The notes: generated from the sequence alone by a model not told the origin. 64,000 nt of DNA from Pelotomaculum thermopropionicum SI (GCA_000010565.1 AP009389.1:2356001-2420000); one strand, 5' to 3'. Counted from the first letter of the stretch, positions 16,709 to 25,897 are shown. Numbers and translations are program-made.

Positions 16709-16765
16709 CACTTTCCGAAAAATTTCTTACAATCCGACGGCGGGTGGTTTAAACCGGAGCAAAAT

Positions 16766-16798
16766 AAAACCTCCGCCGGTAAAACCGGTGGAAGCAGG
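16766..16798 (-). terminator. Terminator of the sigma operon (GCCGGT-type hairpin)
   Basis: CTTCCACCGGT and ACCGGCGGAGG form a stem followed by TTTTATTTT on the minus strand. Near-identical hairpins end other units here (24338, 32944, 53786). Confidence 0.75.
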
Positions 16799-16979
16799 CT
16801 TAACCAGAATAGACTGGTTATAGTATTACCGTTACTCCGGGCAGGCGGCTGGATAGGACAATTGCATGAATCCGGAAAAATGCTTACCAATGCGCAAGTT
16901 ACTTTCTCCATTATCGCGAAATTTTTATCGCCGTTGTTTTTCCAAATCTCACCTCAAGCCCGGCCAAATCCCGGAACAT

Positions 16980-17549
16980 TTACCCTCGTCCCGCTCCTTT
17001 GGCTTCCAGCTCCGCCCGCAACCGCCGCATGGCCCGGAACAGAATCACGGCCACGTTGCTTTCGGTCAGGCCGGTTATCCCGGCTATGGCCCGGTTGGTC
17101 AGGCCAGCCGAAAATTTCAGGGCGACCAGGTTTCGCTCCCGGTCGGTCAGGCGGGACAGGGCGGCCAGAAGTTTTTCCCGGGTTTCAATGTTAATTACCA
17201 CTTCTTCCGGCCCGGTTCCGGAGCAGGCCGCCTCAGCCATGACTTCAAGCGGAACCAGCCTGTGGCGTTTCTGGGAGCGCAGGTAATCGACGACGGTGTT
17301 GTGGGCGATGGCAAAGAGCCAGCCGGCAAAAGGCCCCCGTTCCGGGCAATAACCCCCGATTTTGGCCAGCACCCGCTCAAAGACCTGACTGGTGAGGTCT
17401 TCCGCCTCGGTTGGGTCACCGACGCGGTAGCGCATATATTTATACACCCGCGACACATAGTGATCGTAAATCGAAGCAAAAGCAACCGGCTCGGTTGCAG
17501 CGCGGACAGCCAATTCCGCTTTATCCGCCAATACTGCATTTATATTCAT
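16980..17549 (-). CDS. ECF-type RNA polymerase sigma factor
   Basis: 189 residues. Region 2 is at about 20-90 (FASIYDHYVSRVYKYMRYRVGDPTEAEDLTSQVFERVL, GWLFAIAHNTVVDYLRSQKR) and region 4 at about 125-180 (LTDRERNLVALKFSAGLTNRAIAGITGLTESNVAVILFRAMRRLR). Regions 1 and 3 are lacking, as in extracytoplasmic-function sigmas. ATG 17549 has GGAG eight bases upstream. The gene before it encodes a degenerate HPt protein, not a normal anti-sigma factor. Its likely targets are the TGTAAT/CGTATTA promoters, one of which follows at 16680. Confidence 0.93.
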   Translation of the reverse strand: MNINAVLADKAELAVRAATEPVAFASIYDHYVSRVYKYMRYRVGDPTEAEDLTSQVFERVLAKIGGYCPERGPFAGWLFAIAHNTVVDYLRSQKRHRLVPLEVMAEAACSGTGPEEVVINIETREKLLAALSRLTDRERNLVALKFSAGLTNRAIAGITGLTESNVAVILFRAMRRLRAELEAKGAGRG

Positions 17550-17585
17550 AAACCACACTCCACAAGAATTACCCGTCCGGTAGTT

Positions 17586-17894
17586 TCACCGGCCCAGCCG
17601 CCGCCACAGGTCCTGCTCGACCCGGGCGTACTCCGCTTCAATTTCTGAAACAAGTCCGCCAGCCCCGGCGGTGTCGCCGGTTAAAGCCAGCGCTTCCAAC
17701 TCCCGGCACAGGCCGGCGAAGCGGCCGATGCCGATAAAAACGCCGCCCGACTTCATACTCTGGGCCTGAGCGCGCACTGCGGCGGCGTCCCCCCTGGCCA
17801 GGGCGGAACGCAGGGATTCCAGCCTGGAAGGCATTTCAAGCAGAAAAGCTTCGATGACGACATCAAAGAAATCGATGTTCACGCCCTCAACCAA
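17586..17894 (-). CDS. Degenerate HPt-domain protein (no phospho-histidine)
   Basis: 102 residues from TTG 17894, seven bases after GGAGG. It fits the histidine phosphotransfer four-helix fold: MPSRLESLRSALARGD, then VRAQAQSMKSGGVFIGIGRFAGLCRELEALALTGD, and LVSEIEAEYARVEQ. In true HPt proteins the first of these motifs reads A-H-x-L-K-x, with the His phosphorylated; here it is A-Q-S-M-K-S, so it cannot carry phosphate on histidine. It lies 36 bp upstream of the sigma gene. I infer a protein-protein regulator of that sigma factor. Confidence 0.8.
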   Translation of the reverse strand: MVEGVNIDFFDVVIEAFLLEMPSRLESLRSALARGDAAAVRAQAQSMKSGGVFIGIGRFAGLCRELEALALTGDTAGAGGLVSEIEAEYARVEQDLWRRLGR

Positions 17895-17975
17895 AGCTGA
17901 CCTCCTTCCCCCGACGGTGTTATCGCAGTTCGCCTTTCCGGACAGGTGCCGGCAACCCGGTTGACATTTTTTCAA

Positions 17976-18041
17976 ATTCTATCATCTGGAACCTTAAATC
18001 TAAGAGAAAGCAACCTTAACTGAGCCTTAAGTTTACCTTAA
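17976..18041 (-). promoter_or_regulatory. Activator boxes with 11-bp phasing and -10 of HPt-sigma operon
   Basis: On the minus strand, TTAAGGT-type boxes fall at 18035-18041, 18024-18030, 18013-18019 and 17991-17997, one position of an 11-bp ladder being degenerate. The last box lies nine bases before TAGAAT (17976-17981). This is the layout of PhoB/PhoP (OmpR-family) sites replacing a -35. The same ladder precedes the second copy at 37892. Confidence 0.65.
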
Positions 18042-18097
18042 TTAAGCAATTTTTTTTTTTCGATTTAACGATCCGGAAGGTTTCCGGCGAGCCAATA

Positions 18098-18125
18098 AGA
18101 AAGCCCCGCCCTCAAACCGGCGGGG
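18098..18125 (-). terminator. Terminator of the permease operon
   Basis: Minus strand: CCCCGCC, loop, GGGCGGGG, then CTTTCTT. It lies about 240 bp beyond the permease stop, with no gene between. Confidence 0.55.
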
Positions 18126-18363
18126 ATTTCCGTTTTGTTGCCCAATTCTATTTTCCCGGTCACTGAAAACCATAGTTGTCCGTTACCGGCCATAACGCCT
18201 TTGTAATGAACAGACAGTCCCACAACACATTACCCCGCCCCGCCCGTGGTATCATTTCCGTGTTATTCTGGCGGGCGGGATTGCAAAGCGGAACCGGGCC
18301 TGTTTCCGGAACGGCCCGGCGGCGCATCAAGATGGTAATTCCGCCTGAACGGCCGGTCCGCGG

Positions 18364-20085
18364 CTAATGATCAAAGTGGAACAGCACGTGGCAAAAGTCG
18401 TTTTTGCTGTAAGATTTAACCCGGTCCGCGTAATGGCGCATCAGAAAACCGGAGAGCCTGACGAAGGCGTCTTCTTCGTGCAGCAACTCTTCCTCCGTCG
18501 GCCGCGCACCGGGAAATTCCATTAATACCCCCGGATACTGGATACTCACGTCCAGGTTGAATTCGTCGAAGCTGACCTCCATGACCACTTTCCCGGTGGA
18601 CAATTTAAGCGCCGCCACTGATTCCATAAACTCATTCATAGCCGAAACCGCCCGGCCCACCACCTCCCGGCGGGCGCCCCAGGCTCCGCCCTGGACCTCC
18701 ATGAAATCGGCAATCTTTTTATAATTATCTTCTCCGGGAGCGAGTTCGATCTTTGCCCGCCTGGCTACGCCGATCCGTAAAATCAAATTCATAAGCAGCA
18801 CGGTTACTGTGGCCATTGTCAATGAAGAATTTAAGAGTGGTTTAAGCACAGGGTGAACATTGCTGAAAAGCCCCGGCAGCATATCCACGCTGACACCGGC
18901 TATGACGGCTGAACCGATTACGATAGTTTTTCTGGTATCGATCATCCTGGACACGATCATTTGAATTCCGGACAACAACATGAAGGTTATGCAGAAAATT
19001 AATACCGCCCCCATGACCGGCTCGGGCATGACCGAAAACAGCGCGGAGACCTTGGGAAAAAAGGCCAGCAGGATGTAAATACCCCCTATCCCATAGGCGA
19101 TCACACGGCTGGTGGCCCCGGTAGCCAGGGATAGGCCGATGTTTGACGAGCTGGTGGTGTGCGCCATGCCGCCGATCAATCCCCCGAAAATTGTTTTTGC
19201 CGCTTCGGCCAGGATGCCCCCGCTGATGGTATCCATGTCCGGCCGTTTCCATCCGGCGTCGTTGATTTTTTGGCAGGTGGCGATATCGCCGATACCCTTG
19301 AGGACGGCGCAAAGCCCGGCAATTAGAAACGGCAGGAGCACCGCCGGATCGAACGACCAGCCGGTGTGTCCCATGTAGGGCAGCGCAACCAGGGGAGCCC
19401 GGTTCAACTGCTCAAAATCAGAGGCCGTAAAGAGGCCGGATATATAGGCGGAAACATAACCGGCGACGATACCCGTAATCATGCAAAACTGCCTTAAGCT
19501 CCCTTTGCCCCAGATACCCGTTCCCACCATGACCGCAAAAGTGATGAAGGCAACGGCAAGATTTTCGCTCCGGCCGGCGGAAGAGGCGCCGCCGGCGCCG
19601 AAAAAAAGTTTAACGGCAATGGGTATGATCGAGGCGCCGACCATGAACACCACCACCCCGGCCACCTCGGGAGGAAACAGGAACCGCAGCCGGTTCATTC
19701 CCCGCGACAACAGAGCTTCAAAAAACCCGGTAACGACGGTCATCCCGAACAGCAGGGGATAGCCGCCCGTCTTTACCGCCAGTATGGCGGCCGGAAGAAA
19801 CGGTTCGCTGCCCCCTTCGGGGGCAAGATAACCCGACCCCAGAGGACCTTTCCGCAAACTCTGCAGGATTGTTCCGACCCCCCCGGCGATCATCGACAGG
19901 CTCACCAGGCCCTGCATTTCTTCCGGCGAGCCGTTTACCACCTGGACCACCAGCACGGGAAAAATCAACGCGCTTGACATCAAAAGAACATGCTGGACGG
20001 CAAGCACGGCCGTAATAAATAACGGCGGCCGGTCATCGACACCATAGACCAGGTTGACCGGCTTAACATGAGCACGGTTTGCCAA
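18364..20085 (-). CDS. NCS2 xanthine/uracil-type permease with C-terminal extra domain
   Basis: 573 residues. About 430 residues of NCS2 transporter with 12-14 helices (FPVLVVQVV, the conserved APEGGSEPFLPAAI region, GLIGGMAHTTSSSNIGLS). A soluble C-terminal domain of about 140 residues follows: GAWGARREVVGRAVSAMNEF, EVSFDEFNLDVSIQYPG and HVLFHFDH. That tail resembles a degenerate HATPase/anti-sigma kinase domain. TTG start with GGAGTGATAAC. It is last in an operon with PP2C, RsbW-like and RsbV-like genes, so transport may be gated by partner switching. Confidence 0.85.
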   Translation of the reverse strand: MANRAHVKPVNLVYGVDDRPPLFITAVLAVQHVLLMSSALIFPVLVVQVVNGSPEEMQGLVSLSMIAGGVGTILQSLRKGPLGSGYLAPEGGSEPFLPAAILAVKTGGYPLLFGMTVVTGFFEALLSRGMNRLRFLFPPEVAGVVVFMVGASIIPIAVKLFFGAGGASSAGRSENLAVAFITFAVMVGTGIWGKGSLRQFCMITGIVAGYVSAYISGLFTASDFEQLNRAPLVALPYMGHTGWSFDPAVLLPFLIAGLCAVLKGIGDIATCQKINDAGWKRPDMDTISGGILAEAAKTIFGGLIGGMAHTTSSSNIGLSLATGATSRVIAYGIGGIYILLAFFPKVSALFSVMPEPVMGAVLIFCITFMLLSGIQMIVSRMIDTRKTIVIGSAVIAGVSVDMLPGLFSNVHPVLKPLLNSSLTMATVTVLLMNLILRIGVARRAKIELAPGEDNYKKIADFMEVQGGAWGARREVVGRAVSAMNEFMESVAALKLSTGKVVMEVSFDEFNLDVSIQYPGVLMEFPGARPTEEELLHEEDAFVRLSGFLMRHYADRVKSYSKNDFCHVLFHFDH

Positions 20086-20133
20086 GTTATCACTCCTTAA
20101 ATTAGGGCGCCTGGAACCGCTGCCGTTATCAAA

Positions 20134-20466
20134 TCAGAACAGCCCGGCCGCCTCCTCACTGGTGGAACAGATCGGGAAAATGGCGGTAAAGCCTGCGATA
20201 TCAAAGACCTCCCTGACGTGTTCCTTGAGCGAGGAAAGGGCCACTTTGCCGCCGGCGCCGTTGGCTTTCTTCGCAGCCATGAGAAGCACCCGCAAACCGG
20301 CGCTGCTGATATAGTCCAACCGGTCAAAATCCAGGATGAAATACTTTTCCCCCGCACCCAACAAATCCGTTAATTTTTTCTCCAGCACGCCTGAATTGCT
20401 CGCGTCCAGCCTTCCGTTCAGATCCAACATAATCACGGCTCCGCTTTTGCTCTCCTTGATTTTCAC
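20134..20466 (-). CDS. STAS-domain anti-anti-sigma factor (RsbV-like)
   Basis: 110 residues, a single STAS domain: VIMLDLNGRLDASNSGVLE, then YFILDFDRLDYISSAGLRVLL, where the serine in ISSAG is the residue phosphorylated by RsbW-type kinases. It follows the kinase gene by 43 bp. Known family members compete with a sigma factor or other target for the kinase. Confidence 0.9.
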   Translation of the reverse strand: MKIKESKSGAVIMLDLNGRLDASNSGVLEKKLTDLLGAGEKYFILDFDRLDYISSAGLRVLLMAAKKANGAGGKVALSSLKEHVREVFDIAGFTAIFPICSTSEEAAGLF

Positions 20467-20509
20467 TAAAATTCCCCTTCCTGGTAATAATTACCATTAT
20501 TCCCTCAAC

Positions 20510-20995
20510 TTAAATTATTTTCTTTTTCAAAAACAATACATTTTTCCCCTGCCTTCTTTCATATCTCAGCTCGTCAACCATTTTCCGGACAAAATAAATG
20601 CCCAGTCCGCCTGTTTTTCTCTCTTCCAAAGGCACGTTCAGATCCGGTTCGGGAATTTCCAGGGGATTAAAGGGCATGCCGTCATCCTCCACTGTAATGT
20701 TCAGCTCTTTCCCTTCAATTAACAGGTTGATTTTGATCAGGTGATCGTCACTATCCGGAAAACCATAGGATACAATGTTGGTAAAAATCTCATCCAGGGC
20801 CAGGTTTACGTCCATGACGGTTTTCAGCGGCAGGCAGCGGCGGTCCCCGAATTCCTCCAGAGCCAGGCTCAACCGCTCCAGTTCAGAAAGGCTGTTCTTC
20901 AGTTCAATCCGCGTTTCTTCGTCCAAGGTTCCTGCCATCCTCTCCAAAGCCAACCAAAAGTCCTTTCTCGACCAACCACTCCTGATTCTTCCCAA
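20510..20995 (-). CDS. RsbW-like serine kinase / anti-sigma factor
   Basis: 161 residues of GHKL ATPase fold: N box NLALDEIFTNIVSYGF, G1 box EDDGMPFNPL, G2 box GGLGIYFVRKMVDEL. Such proteins phosphorylate RsbV-type STAS proteins and bind a sigma factor or other partner. A TTG start at 20995 is assumed. The first 40 residues are not part of the ATPase fold. It sits between the phosphatase and STAS genes. Confidence 0.9.
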   Translation of the reverse strand: MGRIRSGWSRKDFWLALERMAGTLDEETRIELKNSLSELERLSLALEEFGDRRCLPLKTVMDVNLALDEIFTNIVSYGFPDSDDHLIKINLLIEGKELNITVEDDGMPFNPLEIPEPDLNVPLEERKTGGLGIYFVRKMVDELRYERRQGKNVLFLKKKII

Positions 20996-21091
20996 AACCA
21001 GTTAAAAAAAATGCTTTTCACCCGGAACCGGCGCCGGAGCCAAAGCCATCACCGCGGGCAAGGTGAAGTGGTCCACCGCCACCTTCCGCCA

Positions 21092-22450
21092 TCATGTATC
21101 GCCGGCCGGGGCAGCCTTATATCTAAGCGCCAGAACGGTAATGTCGTCGGACTGTTCAGCCCTGCCGGCAAAAGCACGGACTGCGTTGATCAATCCATTG
21201 GTCAACCCGGCAGCACCGGCATGGCTGTGATTTCTTATCACCTCCGCCAGTCTTTCTTCGCCGAACAGTTCACCTTCCGGGTTCATAGCCTCGTCGATCC
21301 CGTCCGTATAAAGGAGGATGGTGTCTCCGTTTTGCATGGTGAAAGAGTGGGAAGCAAAGATAAAACTATCCATAACCCCCAGGGCAATCCCCCGCATCTT
21401 GGGCAATTTTTCCAGACTGCCGTCCTTTCTCAGAATAAAGGGGCTGTTATGTCCGGCGTTGCTGCATGTTACACGGCCCGTGGGGATATGTAAAAGGCCC
21501 AGAAATACCGTTACAAACATATTTGATTCATTCTCCGCGCAAAGTTCGTTATTTACACCGCCCAGAATTCCTTCGGGGGTCTGCTCTTCGTGGGCCCGCG
21601 CCTTTAAAAGGGTTTTGGTCACCGCCATAAACAAGGATGCCGGGACTCCTTTGCCGGAAACATCCCCCACTAGAAAACAGAGGGTGTCTTCATTCAGCAG
21701 GAAAAAGTCGTATAAATCACCGCCCACTTCCCTGGCCGGTTCGAGAACGGCGTGGAGATCAAATTCTGTTCTATTGGGAAAAGGCGGAAAGATTTTCGGC
21801 ACTATGCCCAGTTGAATTTCCCGGGCGACCTGTAATTCGCCTTCTATACGCTTTTTGCGGGCTTCGGTTTCCCGTTCCTTGAGCAGGTTCGTAACGATGT
21901 AAATGAAAATACCGATGCCCAATGAATTGGCCAGCACCATGGGCAGGGATATTTGTTTAACCAGGTCCAGTGCGGCATGGTAAGGCCGGGATAGAACAAG
22001 CACCAGTCCCATATGCAGAATCTCTACCAGGGCGGCAAACAGGGCAGCAACAACCACCCCGGGCAATTGCTTCCGGCGCAGGACAAAGATCATTCCACCG
22101 GCCAAACCGGCAATAACAGTGGAAATGGCGCAGGGAAGAGCCGTCATTCCACCCAGGGCGTAGCGATGGGCGGCCCCGATCAAGCCGGACCCCAAACCGG
22201 CAAGGGGCCCCCCCATGAGACCGGCGATCATGGGCCCCAGGTCCCTTATATTGGCGATGCCACCCAGTATTTCTATGCCGCTCAGCGTTCCGTAGATGGA
22301 GAATAAACCGAATATACCTGTGAGGTACAGGTTATTTCTCAAGCCGTTTTTCCCTTCCAATACCGGAATAAAAACGCGGCTCCTGGTTATAACGTAAGCA
22401 AGTACAATAACAACCGACATGTTTTTGATCAGCGTAATGAGAAGCTGCAA
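21092..22450 (-). CDS. Membrane PP2C-type serine phosphatase (5TM-SpoIIE/RsbU)
   Basis: 452 residues. An N-terminal five- or six-helix sensor like the LytS 5TM region (GTLSGIEILGGIANIRDLGPMIAGLMGGPLAGLGSGLIG) spans residues 1-195. A coiled linker KKRIEGELQVAREIQLGIVP leads to a SpoIIE-type phosphatase with DLYDFFLLNEDTLCFLVGDVSGKG (metal Asp residues), SNAGHNSP and DGIDEAMN. It should dephosphorylate the STAS partner in response to a membrane signal. It heads the four-gene operon and has the common promoter 177 bp upstream. Confidence 0.92.
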   Translation of the reverse strand: MQLLITLIKNMSVVIVLAYVITRSRVFIPVLEGKNGLRNNLYLTGIFGLFSIYGTLSGIEILGGIANIRDLGPMIAGLMGGPLAGLGSGLIGAAHRYALGGMTALPCAISTVIAGLAGGMIFVLRRKQLPGVVVAALFAALVEILHMGLVLVLSRPYHAALDLVKQISLPMVLANSLGIGIFIYIVTNLLKERETEARKKRIEGELQVAREIQLGIVPKIFPPFPNRTEFDLHAVLEPAREVGGDLYDFFLLNEDTLCFLVGDVSGKGVPASLFMAVTKTLLKARAHEEQTPEGILGGVNNELCAENESNMFVTVFLGLLHIPTGRVTCSNAGHNSPFILRKDGSLEKLPKMRGIALGVMDSFIFASHSFTMQNGDTILLYTDGIDEAMNPEGELFGEERLAEVIRNHSHAGAAGLTNGLINAVRAFAGRAEQSDDITVLALRYKAAPAGDT

Positions 22451-22626
22451 AATGCTATCTATTTTTACTCCCGCCTCTCTAGATCCTTTTTATTAGACAC
22501 TGCGATTTTACGCTTTAATCAGCGATAAGAAAAAAGTCTGCCTCCAGCCGCCGCACGGTCCCGTACAGCAATACGGGCCCACCGCCAGATTGAACAATTT
22601 TCATATTCGTTCAACCTGCTGTTTGT

Positions 22627-22655
22627 TAATACGCCGGACCGGAATTCGCATTACA
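22627..22655 (-). promoter_or_regulatory. ECF-type promoter of the PP2C operon
   Basis: TGTAAT, 16 bp, CGTATTA on the minus strand, a perfect match to the common element, 177 bp before the phosphatase start. The leader between 22451 and 22626 holds no gene. Confidence 0.7.
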
Positions 22656-22785
22656 AGCTTTTCGTGTCTTCCAGAAATTTTTTTACGGCTTGCCGGCTGC
22701 CGAATGCTTCACCTGTCCAACTCAGCGCCGGGATCAAGAACAATCGACGCCAGGGGGACAAAGCCAGGTTGAAAGATAATAAAAT

Positions 22786-24021
22786 TTATTTAAAAAGCTT
22801 TGGTAATTCTGTGATCAAGGTTTTGCCCCCCATAACGGCTGTCGTTAAAGCCACAAATACGCCAAAAACCGTCATCCAAAGGGGGTGTTTATAATCGCCG
22901 GTAATCTTTCTGCTATGTGCCGCCGCCAAAACAGAAAGAAGGGCCACCGGAAGAATCAGTCCGTTTAAGGCCCCGGCGGCGATCAATACCTTGACGGGCT
23001 TGCCCACCAGCACGAAGACCAGAGCAGACAGGCAGATAAATCCAACGGTAACAAGCGGCTGTTTCTTCTCTATCACCGGATGGAGGCTTCTGAGGAAGGA
23101 AACGGAAGTGTAAGCCGCGCCTGCCACCGAGGTAATGGCCGCACACCAGAGCACAATACCAAAGAATTTAAACCCTGCATTTCCGGCGGCGATTTTAAAG
23201 ACAGATGCCGGAGGGTTGGCCGGGTCCAGGGAAGCGCCGGCGGCAACGACGCCCAAAGCCGCCAGGAACAAAACGACACGCATTACGGCGGTAATCAAAA
23301 TACCGCTCACCGAAGCCTTCGAGACCTCTTTCAGGTATTCCCGGCCCTTCATTCCCGCGTCGAGAAGGCGGTGGCCGCCGGCAAAGGTAATATAACCGCC
23401 CACGGTACCCCCGACGAGGGTTAAAACGGCAAACATGTCGATCCTGTCCGGAGCGACTGATTTTACAATCGCCCGGCCGACCGGCGGACTGGTCATGACG
23501 GCGATATAGACGGTGATGACGATCATGACGAGGCCCAGAACCTTGGCAAAACCATCCAGAGCCTTGCCCGTTTCTTTCGAGAGAAAAACAAATACCGCTA
23601 TCAGCGCGGAAATGAGCGCGCCCACCCGGGGAGTAAGGCCGAATAGGACATTCATCCCCAGTCCGGCGCCGGCAATGTTGCCGATATTGAAAGCCAGGCC
23701 TCCCAGCACGATGGCGAAGGCAACGAAATACCCCAGACCGGGCAAAACGGCGTTTGCAATATCCTGGCCTCTCATCCCGGACACGGTGATGATTCTCCAC
23801 ATGTTTAACTGGGCGCCGATATCAAGAACAACCGACGCCAGGATGACGAAGCCGAAATTTGCCGCCAGTTCCCCGGTAAACACCGCGGTCTGGGTCAAAA
23901 AACCAGGCCCGATGGCAGAGGTGGCCATGATAAAGGCCGCCCCAAGCAATACGCTCCATGATGTCTTTTGGGCCGGCTTCAATGCTCCCGCATCCTTGGA
24001 AGCTCCCGCCGGATAATTCAT
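22786..24021 (-). CDS. NRAMP-family metal ion transporter
   Basis: 411 residues, about eleven helices. The first helix region reads AAFIMATSAIGPGFLTQTA, close to the metal-binding DPGN site of NRAMP proteins but with SAIGPGF, as in the diverged NRAMP-like group whose substrates vary. A second family region lies near residue 205 (GGTVGGYITFAGGHRLLDAG). ATG 24021. A scrap of a second copy is at 42340-42562. The ion cannot be assigned. Confidence 0.85.
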   Translation of the reverse strand: MNYPAGASKDAGALKPAQKTSWSVLLGAAFIMATSAIGPGFLTQTAVFTGELAANFGFVILASVVLDIGAQLNMWRIITVSGMRGQDIANAVLPGLGYFVAFAIVLGGLAFNIGNIAGAGLGMNVLFGLTPRVGALISALIAVFVFLSKETGKALDGFAKVLGLVMIVITVYIAVMTSPPVGRAIVKSVAPDRIDMFAVLTLVGGTVGGYITFAGGHRLLDAGMKGREYLKEVSKASVSGILITAVMRVVLFLAALGVVAAGASLDPANPPASVFKIAAGNAGFKFFGIVLWCAAITSVAGAAYTSVSFLRSLHPVIEKKQPLVTVGFICLSALVFVLVGKPVKVLIAAGALNGLILPVALLSVLAAAHSRKITGDYKHPLWMTVFGVFVALTTAVMGGKTLITELPKLFK

Positions 24022-24129
24022 GTCTGCCCTCTCTTCTCAAACAGATCGCAACTCCAGTTAAACCGCTATAAAGGCACCGCGTGATCACCGCTCACTCCGC
24101 TACTCCGCACCGCTTACTTTTCGCACCGC

Positions 24130-24171
24130 TTACTTTACTTCCCGGTATGCACCGTTGATCTGCAGATCCAA
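24130..24171 (-). pseudogene. Scrap of a LivK-like C-terminus
   Basis: The minus strand encodes LDLQINGAYREVK and a stop. This matches the end of the binding protein at 27373 (VLQIAGGTYREVK). Only the tail survives, showing that a second liv-type locus once stood here. Confidence 0.5.
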
Positions 24172-24276
24172 ATCTGCCTTTTATTAAAGTTTTAACAGGA
24201 ACTTAAATAATATTTTAAATGAATTTTGCTTCTTAAAAGCCTGTTCCCACTCTTCCAGAGTAAAAATCCCGCTTAC

Positions 24277-24335
24277 CAGCGGGCCTGCGCGCGCACGGCG
24301 GCAGCATCCCCCCGGCCGGGGCGGACAGCAGGGGT
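24277..24335 (-). pseudogene. Scrap of a third HPt-like gene
   Basis: Some 55 bp match the stretch of the degenerate HPt gene at 17760-17820 (region coding ALARGDAAAVRAQAQ) with several differences. No frame remains. It implies a third HPt-sigma locus, now lost. Confidence 0.4.
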
Positions 24336-24337
24336 TT

Positions 24338-24370
24338 TAGCAAAATAAACCTGCCGGTAAAGCCGGTAGG
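24338..24370 (-). terminator. GCCGGT-type terminator hairpin
   Basis: Minus strand: CCTACCGGC, TTTA-type loop, GCCGGCAGG, then TTTATTTTGC. It lies downstream of the STAS gene at 24458. Confidence 0.65.
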
Positions 24371-24457
24371 GGCCAATTTGCTTCTAGCCGGCATCTTCTT
24401 CACAAAATCGACCCCCCGATCAATTTTTATAATCTTCCTGTTCTTCTTTTTCAACTC

Positions 24458-25768
24458 TTACTTATCATCCTGCCTCAATTCCTGCAAATAGCTGACGCCG
24501 ATCAAGCCCCTTTCAATGGTTGAAGCGTCCAACAGGTGGCGCATATCTATAAAATCTCCCTGTTCCACCACCAGGTCGATCTGCTTTTCCAAATTGACTG
24601 CCTTCCCGGGGAAGGGCTGCGGGCTGAAAAAAACCCCGTGGTTGTGCAGCATCTGGCTTTTGCCCCCCGTATTGGCCGGGTGCAGGTAAAAGATACGGTT
24701 CAATATATCCTGGTCAAAAACCGACAAGTCCGCCTCCAAAGATACGCCCACCCCGCAAATGAGGCCGGTTACGCCGGTATGCCTGGGTTCTTTGTCTGAT
24801 TCGAGCCACTGCTCCACGTTCTCGCCGTCGGTGATCATTTTGCCGTTGGCCGGGGCAAATTCACTTACGGGCGACTTTAATATGCCCGAGCCGAAAACCG
24901 CGGGCATCAGGGCGCAGGCGGCCAGGCCGACGGCGCCCTTGTAGTCGGGACGCCTGACAGACGCCAGCCGGAACAGCCCGCTGTAGATCTCCCCGAGGGA
25001 TACACCCCGGGGGTTTTCGCTTACAAAGTAAAACAATTCGTTAAACACACCGTTTAAGGAGACGTTAAAACCCGTTCGCACCCTGACCTTGCCGGTGTCG
25101 GCCTTCGGGATAAGAAAGTCGGGGGTGTCGTTGCCGTCGGTGGGCAGCCAGACCATGGTCCCGCCGATGGTCATCATCTCGCCCATCACAGTATAGTAAT
25201 CGTCCACCGCGTCCCCCAACGCTCCCAATCCGATGGAATATTCGGCCTCGGAAAAAGTTTTGGAAAAAAGCCTTTCTTTATTAACCCTGGCGTATAATAC
25301 ATCCTTGATGTCTCCCGTCACCAGGGCCTCGCCCTTTTCCGCGGAAACAGGAATTACTGTCGCCCGGCCGCAGGACAGGTCAATTTTTGCGAGCTGTTCC
25401 CAGTTTTGCAGCAGCTCTTTTTCCCTGATGCTTTTCAGTCCGTGGGCGACAGCCTGTTCCAAGGTGTCGAACAGGGGCAAAATGGACAGGAATCCCGCCG
25501 TATCCATAACGTCCCGGCAAAACCGGCCGGCGCGGCACAAAGCGACAGAACCTTCATCCCGTCTCATCCTTTTGCTGACCGACATGATGATCCTCAGTAC
25601 CGCGCTGCTGATGTAGCTGACACCCTTTAAATCGAACACCACCGCCGAGATTTCAGGCGTCAATTGTTGTTCCACCGAGTTTTGCAGGTCTTTTGCCGCA
25701 AAGGCGTCGGCTCTCCCTTCCAGCGTCAGGATCAAAAGCTTACCATTCCTGTTTGCCATAACTTTCAT
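24458..25768 (-). CDS. STAS-domain protein with large unknown C-terminal region
   Basis: 436 residues. Residues 1-110 form a STAS domain (KLLILTLEGRADAFAAKDLQ, VVFDLKGVSYISSAVLRIIM), where the usual SSAGL is SSAVL; the phospho-acceptor serine is kept. The remaining 320 residues (for example TVIPVSAEKGEALVTGDIKDVLYARV and HNHGVFFSPQPFPG) belong to no family I recognise. It may be a STAS-input protein of the local partner-switching system. The start is ATG 25768 or the internal ATG at codon 4. Confidence 0.7.
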   Translation of the reverse strand: MKVMANRNGKLLILTLEGRADAFAAKDLQNSVEQQLTPEISAVVFDLKGVSYISSAVLRIIMSVSKRMRRDEGSVALCRAGRFCRDVMDTAGFLSILPLFDTLEQAVAHGLKSIREKELLQNWEQLAKIDLSCGRATVIPVSAEKGEALVTGDIKDVLYARVNKERLFSKTFSEAEYSIGLGALGDAVDDYYTVMGEMMTIGGTMVWLPTDGNDTPDFLIPKADTGKVRVRTGFNVSLNGVFNELFYFVSENPRGVSLGEIYSGLFRLASVRRPDYKGAVGLAACALMPAVFGSGILKSPVSEFAPANGKMITDGENVEQWLESDKEPRHTGVTGLICGVGVSLEADLSVFDQDILNRIFYLHPANTGGKSQMLHNHGVFFSPQPFPGKAVNLEKQIDLVVEQGDFIDMRHLLDASTIERGLIGVSYLQELRQDDK

Positions 25769-25897
25769 CCCGCATCACCCCCCCAGAAATTTATTCCATC
25801 CCGCCTGTTTCACCGGCATTCATTGCATCAGGATTTCCGGACGCTTCAAGCAATACGCCGCAGCTATTTTTTCGCTGCATGTCACGAATATTCCATA

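Noticed and set aside
16866..17648. Long plus-strand frame opposite the sigma gene
   Set aside because: Antisense shadow; the same kind of frame appears opposite sigma copy 2 only because the genes are homologous.
18190..18220. Possible extra ECF-type promoter on the plus strand (TGTAAT at 18193)
   Set aside because: The sequence 16 bp downstream is AACACAT, not CGTATTA, and no gene follows on that strand.
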